Source of the DNA: Acidobacteria bacterium UBA823 | GTDB taxonomy: Bacteria; Acidobacteriota; Vicinamibacteria; Vicinamibacterales; UBA823 | Assembly: GCA_002296225.1 (NCBI GenBank) | Contig: DBHR01000085.1 | Span: 23,828-48,906 of the forward strand | Direction of reading: 5' to 3' | DNA length: 25,079 nucleotides | Shown here: in pieces, positions 21,799 through 25,079 of the stretch | Layout: every line of letters starts with the position of its first letter | How positions within the stretch are numbered: the first letter of the stretch is position 1 | Notes under the pieces: model-generated | Database searches by the model: none | The model's input: only the letters and a program-made list of their open reading frames with translations | Told to the model about the DNA's origin: nothing | Translations under genes and position numbers: made by a program

Positions 21799-23538
21799 CT
21801 AACCGGTGACGGCCTTCCAACCACGGCGCGAGAGACGTCGGTGTAGGAGAACGCCCGCGGCTAGGGCGCAGAAGCCGTAAGGTAGTGAGGCTGTCGCCGT
21901 CCGGAACAGTAGGGCGCCGATGCCGAATAGCGCACTGTATACGAAGACCCATCCAGCGGCCCAATCAATGACGAGTTTGCCGATCGTTTCTGGGGGCGGC
22001 TCGCCGGCTGCGCGCGCGATTCGAGCCCACCCCGGACCACCGGGTCTTATGCGTTGATAGAACCCGATGAGATGGGTCATCGGCTCAGGTGGAGTTAGGA
22101 ATGTTACCAGCAGCCAACAGAACGTCGTCCACGCGACGAGGTAGAAAAGGCTGGATGGAAATGCCACGTCGGTGAACAGTTTAAGATAGGCGATTCCGAC
22201 GGCCGGGGCTACGAGAGCAGCCACTTCTGACCAGGCGTTTATGCGCCACCAATACCATCGAAGGATCAGCACCAACCCGATCCCGGCTCCAGATTCTAGG
22301 ATAAATTCCCACGCCTGTCGGATGCTTTCGAGATAAAAGGTCGTGAGCCCCCCCAGCGCCATCAGGACCAGCGTGGTGAGGCGCGAGGCGGCGACGTAAT
22401 GTGGTTCATCCGCGTTGGTGCGTACGAAACGTCGGTAAAAGTCGTTAATAACGTAGGAGCAGCCCCAGTTGAGTTGGGTGCCGATGGTCGACATGTAGGC
22501 GGCGAAGAAGGAGGCCAGCATCAGACCACGCCATCCGGCCGGAAGGTGATCACGCAGCACCATGACGTAGGCTGCCTCTCGATCGGACACTGCCGGATAG
22601 AGGACGATCGAAGCGAGACCTACTAAGATCCACGGCCATGGACGGAGGCAGTAGTGCGCGACCGTGAACCACAATGTTGCAAGCACAGAATGTCGTTCGT
22701 CCTTGGCGGACATCATTCGTTGAGCCACGTAACCGCCGCCGCTTGCTTCTTGGCCGGGGTACCAACTCGCCCACCACTGGACACCGACGAAGGCAATAAA
22801 GGCGGCCACCGGTAGCGCGAGAGCTTGCCCGCTGGTGTCGGCATCGCCAATCGTTGGTAAAAAATGAAACGTGGACTCTGGTAGTGCCTCGCGTAGACCC
22901 GCGATGCCGCCAACCTCAGGAAGGCGAAGTGCGAACCAAGCCAAAGCGACTGTCCCTACCATGGCGAGGGCGAACTGGACGAAGTCTCCGACGACCACGC
23001 CCCACAGTCCAGATATTGATGAGTAGACTCCGGTGAAAAATAGGCTGACGAGCACGGCCGTTAAGCGATCCCATCCCATTGTGACCAGAAGGATCTTGGC
23101 CATGGCCAGGTTGACCCATCCCATAATGAGAAAATTGACTGGCAACCCGAGGTAAAGCGCTCGGAAGCCGCGGAGAAAAGCAGCTGCCCGTCCGGTGTAA
23201 CGCAGCTCGACGAACTCGACGTCAGTCATGATGCCGGCGCGACGCCAAAGACGCGCGAAGAAAAAGACGGCCAACGTGCTGCCCAGAGCGGCGTTCCACC
23301 AGATCCAATTTCCCGCGATGCCGTTGTGCGCGACGAGGCCAGCGACGACAAGGGGTGTGTCAGCAGCGAATGTCGTCGCGACCATGGATGTTCCGGCCAG
23401 CCACCATGGTAGGGAACGCCCCGAGAGGAAGTAGTGACCGATTCCGCTGCTGGCCCGAGGGTAATATGCAATTCCGATCGCGAGTACAAGCGCGAAATAG
23501 CCAGCGATTACCGCCCAGTCGAACGCTGTCAAGGTCAT
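21799..23538 (-). CDS. sodium/solute symporter family (SSS) transporter
   Basis: A 579-residue polytopic inner-membrane protein with about 13 hydrophobic segments, the expected size and layout of the SSS family (LeuT fold). It probably imports a small organic solute with Na+. Family-like stretches include YFLSGRSLPWWLAGTSMVA near residue 37, AGLVAHNGIAGNWIWW, and ASFFAAYMSTIGTQLNWG in the core helices. The substrate is not evident. ATG 23538 lies six bases after the stop of the serine-hydrolase gene, so the two are surely in one operon. It is convergent with the lipoprotein gene. Confidence 0.93.
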   Translation of the reverse strand: MTLTAFDWAVIAGYFALVLAIGIAYYPRASSGIGHYFLSGRSLPWWLAGTSMVATTFAADTPLVVAGLVAHNGIAGNWIWWNAALGSTLAVFFFARLWRRAGIMTDVEFVELRYTGRAAAFLRGFRALYLGLPVNFLIMGWVNLAMAKILLVTMGWDRLTAVLVSLFFTGVYSSISGLWGVVVGDFVQFALAMVGTVALAWFALRLPEVGGIAGLREALPESTFHFLPTIGDADTSGQALALPVAAFIAFVGVQWWASWYPGQEASGGGYVAQRMMSAKDERHSVLATLWFTVAHYCLRPWPWILVGLASIVLYPAVSDREAAYVMVLRDHLPAGWRGLMLASFFAAYMSTIGTQLNWGCSYVINDFYRRFVRTNADEPHYVAASRLTTLVLMALGGLTTFYLESIRQAWEFILESGAGIGLVLILRWYWWRINAWSEVAALVAPAVGIAYLKLFTDVAFPSSLFYLVAWTTFCWLLVTFLTPPEPMTHLIGFYQRIRPGGPGWARIARAAGEPPPETIGKLVIDWAAGWVFVYSALFGIGALLFRTATASLPYGFCALAAGVLLHRRLSRRGWKAVTG

Positions 23539-23544
23539 CGAGGT

Positions 23545-24600
23545 TTAGGCGCTGCCATAGAGCGCTTCAATCACAGCGTTGTGCAATGCCGGTCGGACTT
23601 GGCGAATCGCGTTACTGGTGGCAGTGGGGTGTACCCGGTTGGTCAGGCACACGATGTAAAGGTCGAGCGCCGGGTCGATCCAAAGTGAAGTGCCCGTGAA
23701 CCCCGTATGCCCAATTGCTGACTTGGACAGCCGATTTCCGCAGGAGGACGTTGACTTCATCGTATCCCATCCCAGCGCACGCGAACTATTGGGGACTTCG
23801 GTTCGTTGGGCGAAGGTTTTTAGCGTTGTGGGTCGCGTCAGTCTGGTGAGACCGCCAAAAGTGCGCAGTATAAGCCGGGCGAATCGACCGACGGCGGGTG
23901 CCGAGCCGAATAGTCCGGTGTGTCCCGCTGCACCACCTAGGGCCCAGGCGTTGTCGTCGTGAACCTCTCCTACGAGGCTCCGCCTTCGCCAGACACTGTC
24001 GCCGGTCGGCGCAATCCTGGATTTCCAAGTTGCAGGTGGTGAAAATCGTAGTTCGCCCCATTTGCATTCAAACGCCATGAGCGCAAACTGCTCCTGCAAT
24101 CCCTTGTTGGAGAGATCCTCGATTAGGAATCCCAGCAGGATAAAGCCTAAATCGCTGTATATCGAGGTTGTTTGCGGTGGATAGGCCATAGGAAGACGGC
24201 ACACCTCCCGTTCGAAGTCGGCTCGGTCAACGAGATCGCGAAACAATGGCAGATATGCAGGAAGACCAGAAGTGTGCGCCAGCAGATCAGCGACGGTGAC
24301 AGCCTCCCGAGCGGCACCGCGCCAATCGGAGAGGTGGTCCGCGACACGGTCGCTGATCGCTAAGTGGCCGGCGTCGACGTGACGCATGGCGAGCGTCGTC
24401 GTAGCGACAACCTTGGTTAGAGACGCGAGGTCGAAGACGGTGTCGTGACTGGCCAATGGGGCGTCAGTATCGTAGGTTAGTTGTCCGAAGGCGCCGGCCC
24501 AAAGGACTTGGTCGGCGCGGCCGATTTCCATGCACGCGGCTGGAAATACCCGGTTACCGATTGCTCGCGTGACGATGTCGCGGACGCCATTAAAGGTCAC
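23545..24600 (-). CDS. serine hydrolase, beta-lactamase/transpeptidase-like (class C / EstB-type)
   Basis: A 351-residue serine hydrolase of the penicillin-binding fold. The nucleophile motif SxxK is Ser60-Leu-Thr-Lys63. The tyrosine motif is Tyr148-Ser-Asp150 (YSD rather than YxN), and the third motif is His298-Thr-Gly300 in GHTGFTG in place of KTG; both variants are common in esterase and peptidase members. LLAHTSGLPAY is a family block. No signal peptide is seen. The start is GTG 24600: AAGGAG lies seven bases upstream, and the GTG overlaps the stop of the preceding symporter gene (GTGA), indicating coupled translation. A longer reading from 24687 would sit inside that gene. Being flanked by two SSS transporters suggests it processes an imported solute, perhaps a cell-wall fragment (inference). 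Confidence 0.9.
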   Translation of the reverse strand: MTFNGVRDIVTRAIGNRVFPAACMEIGRADQVLWAGAFGQLTYDTDAPLASHDTVFDLASLTKVVATTTLAMRHVDAGHLAISDRVADHLSDWRGAAREAVTVADLLAHTSGLPAYLPLFRDLVDRADFEREVCRLPMAYPPQTTSIYSDLGFILLGFLIEDLSNKGLQEQFALMAFECKWGELRFSPPATWKSRIAPTGDSVWRRRSLVGEVHDDNAWALGGAAGHTGLFGSAPAVGRFARLILRTFGGLTRLTRPTTLKTFAQRTEVPNSSRALGWDTMKSTSSCGNRLSKSAIGHTGFTGTSLWIDPALDLYIVCLTNRVHPTATSNAIRQVRPALHNAVIEALYGSA

Positions 24601-25079
24601 GCCCCCGCTCCTTTGGATTCCTTTACGACGAGGTGTGCCAGGCAGGCCGACCCGAAGGTCGCCGCTGAGCCAATTAGGACGTACCACTGCCAGGACACGG
24701 TGGTGAGTAATCGGACGGACAGCATAAAGAGTATGCCGCAGACGATACCTATGAACGCTGAGCGGCCACGAATTCTGGTCGTGAACGTGCCGAGGAAAAA
24801 GGTTCCGAGTAGAACACCATTAGTGAATGATGCGATACCGAGCACCTCGTCGACGACGCGGCTCGAGAGTTTGATGGCGGCCATGGCGACACCAAGCTGC
24901 GCGAGCCCCCATCCTACCGTGGCCCATCGCGCAATGGTGAGATAGTGGTCTTCAGGACGCGCGTAGCGGGTGTAGGGCATATAGAAGTCGGTGATGAGCG
25001 CTGCCGAGGAGGAGTTGAGCGATGAAGACAGCGTTGACATCGCGGCTGCGAAAATTGCGGCCAGCATAAGTCCGAGCAT
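24597..25079 (-). CDS. sodium/solute symporter family transporter, C-terminal part (runs off the window)
   Basis: The last 160 residues of a second SSS transporter; the N-terminal two thirds lie beyond base 25079. IFAAAMSTLSSSLNSSSAALITDFY is the family's conserved core-helix region, in two close blocks, followed by about four more hydrophobic segments. The Met at 25077-25079 is internal, not the start. The sequence differs clearly from the other symporter in the window, so this is not a recent duplication. Its stop overlaps the serine-hydrolase start by four bases. Confidence 0.92.
   Translation of the reverse strand: MLGLMLAAIFAAAMSTLSSSLNSSSAALITDFYMPYTRYARPEDHYLTIARWATVGWGLAQLGVAMAAIKLSSRVVDEVLGIASFTNGVLLGTFFLGTFTTRIRGRSAFIGIVCGILFMLSVRLLTTVSWQWYVLIGSAATFGSACLAHLVVKESKGAGA

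Noticed and set aside
24601..24687. N-terminal extension of the serine hydrolase from 24687
   Set aside because: It would overlap the symporter by about 90 bases and encodes an Arg/Gly-rich stretch unlike the family; the GTGA overlap with an SD at the right distance favours GTG 24600.
23434..24945. Plus-strand open frames opposite the hydrolase and symporter genes
   Set aside because: They are antisense to intact conserved genes and show no ribosome sites or protein features.
1..25079. CRISPR arrays, tRNAs, insertion sequences, phage genes
   Set aside because: No spaced direct repeats, cloverleaf-like T-loop sequences, transposase motifs or terminal inverted repeats were seen by eye.

Overview
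The window looks like bacterial chromosome from a Gram-negative-type organism. It holds housekeeping genes (RNase P RNA, glycine cleavage, IMP dehydrogenase, SecA, nnr-tsaE), has moderately high GC by eye, and uses ATG, GTG and TTG starts. I see no insertion sequence, prophage, CRISPR array or tRNA. A large SecA with a C-terminal zinc motif, a single-chain GcvP and paired sodium/solute symporters would fit Acidobacteriota (perhaps Vicinamibacteria-like), but that placement is a weak inference.

Layout. 1-228: 3' part of RNase P RNA, cut by the window edge. 252-2696 (+): a sugar-nucleotide epimerase, a 518-base non-coding gap with hairpins and a promoter-like box, a small cupin, and a 7-helix membrane protein with an internal repeat. 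2754-9611 (+): a one-carbon/glycine block. It runs metF, a 54-residue ORF overlapping the next start, a class V aminotransferase (glyoxylate or pyridoxamine type), then gcvT-gcvH-gcvP. 9645-10535 (-): a class IV aminotransferase tail-to-tail with gcvP. 10660-12697 (+): nnr and tsaE, overlapping. 12708-18244 (-): guaB, secA and an M23 peptidase, transcribed in the order M23, secA, guaB. 18538-20618 (-): a bacterial microcompartment (BMC) gene pair, a BMC-H shell protein followed by a CoA-acylating aldehyde dehydrogenase. 20806-21672 (+): an uncharacterised probable lipoprotein, divergent from the BMC pair. 21799-25079 (-): symporter (partial), serine hydrolase of the beta-lactamase fold, and a second symporter, tightly coupled.

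How the genes work together. MetF, the aminotransferase (glyoxylate to glycine, if that is its substrate) and GcvT/H/P form a plausible folate one-carbon module; lpd and glyA are not present here. The symporter-hydrolase-symporter operon looks like uptake and processing of a small solute, possibly a cell-wall fragment.

The most interesting part is the BMC pair. A shell hexamer and its aldehyde dehydrogenase stand alone, without a pentamer (BMC-P), trimer (BMC-T), signature enzyme, phosphotransacylase or alcohol dehydrogenase nearby. The dehydrogenase carries an unusual C-terminal tail of about 110 residues: linker, amphipathic helix, linker, and a small terminal module. It looks like a satellite or minimal BMC locus.
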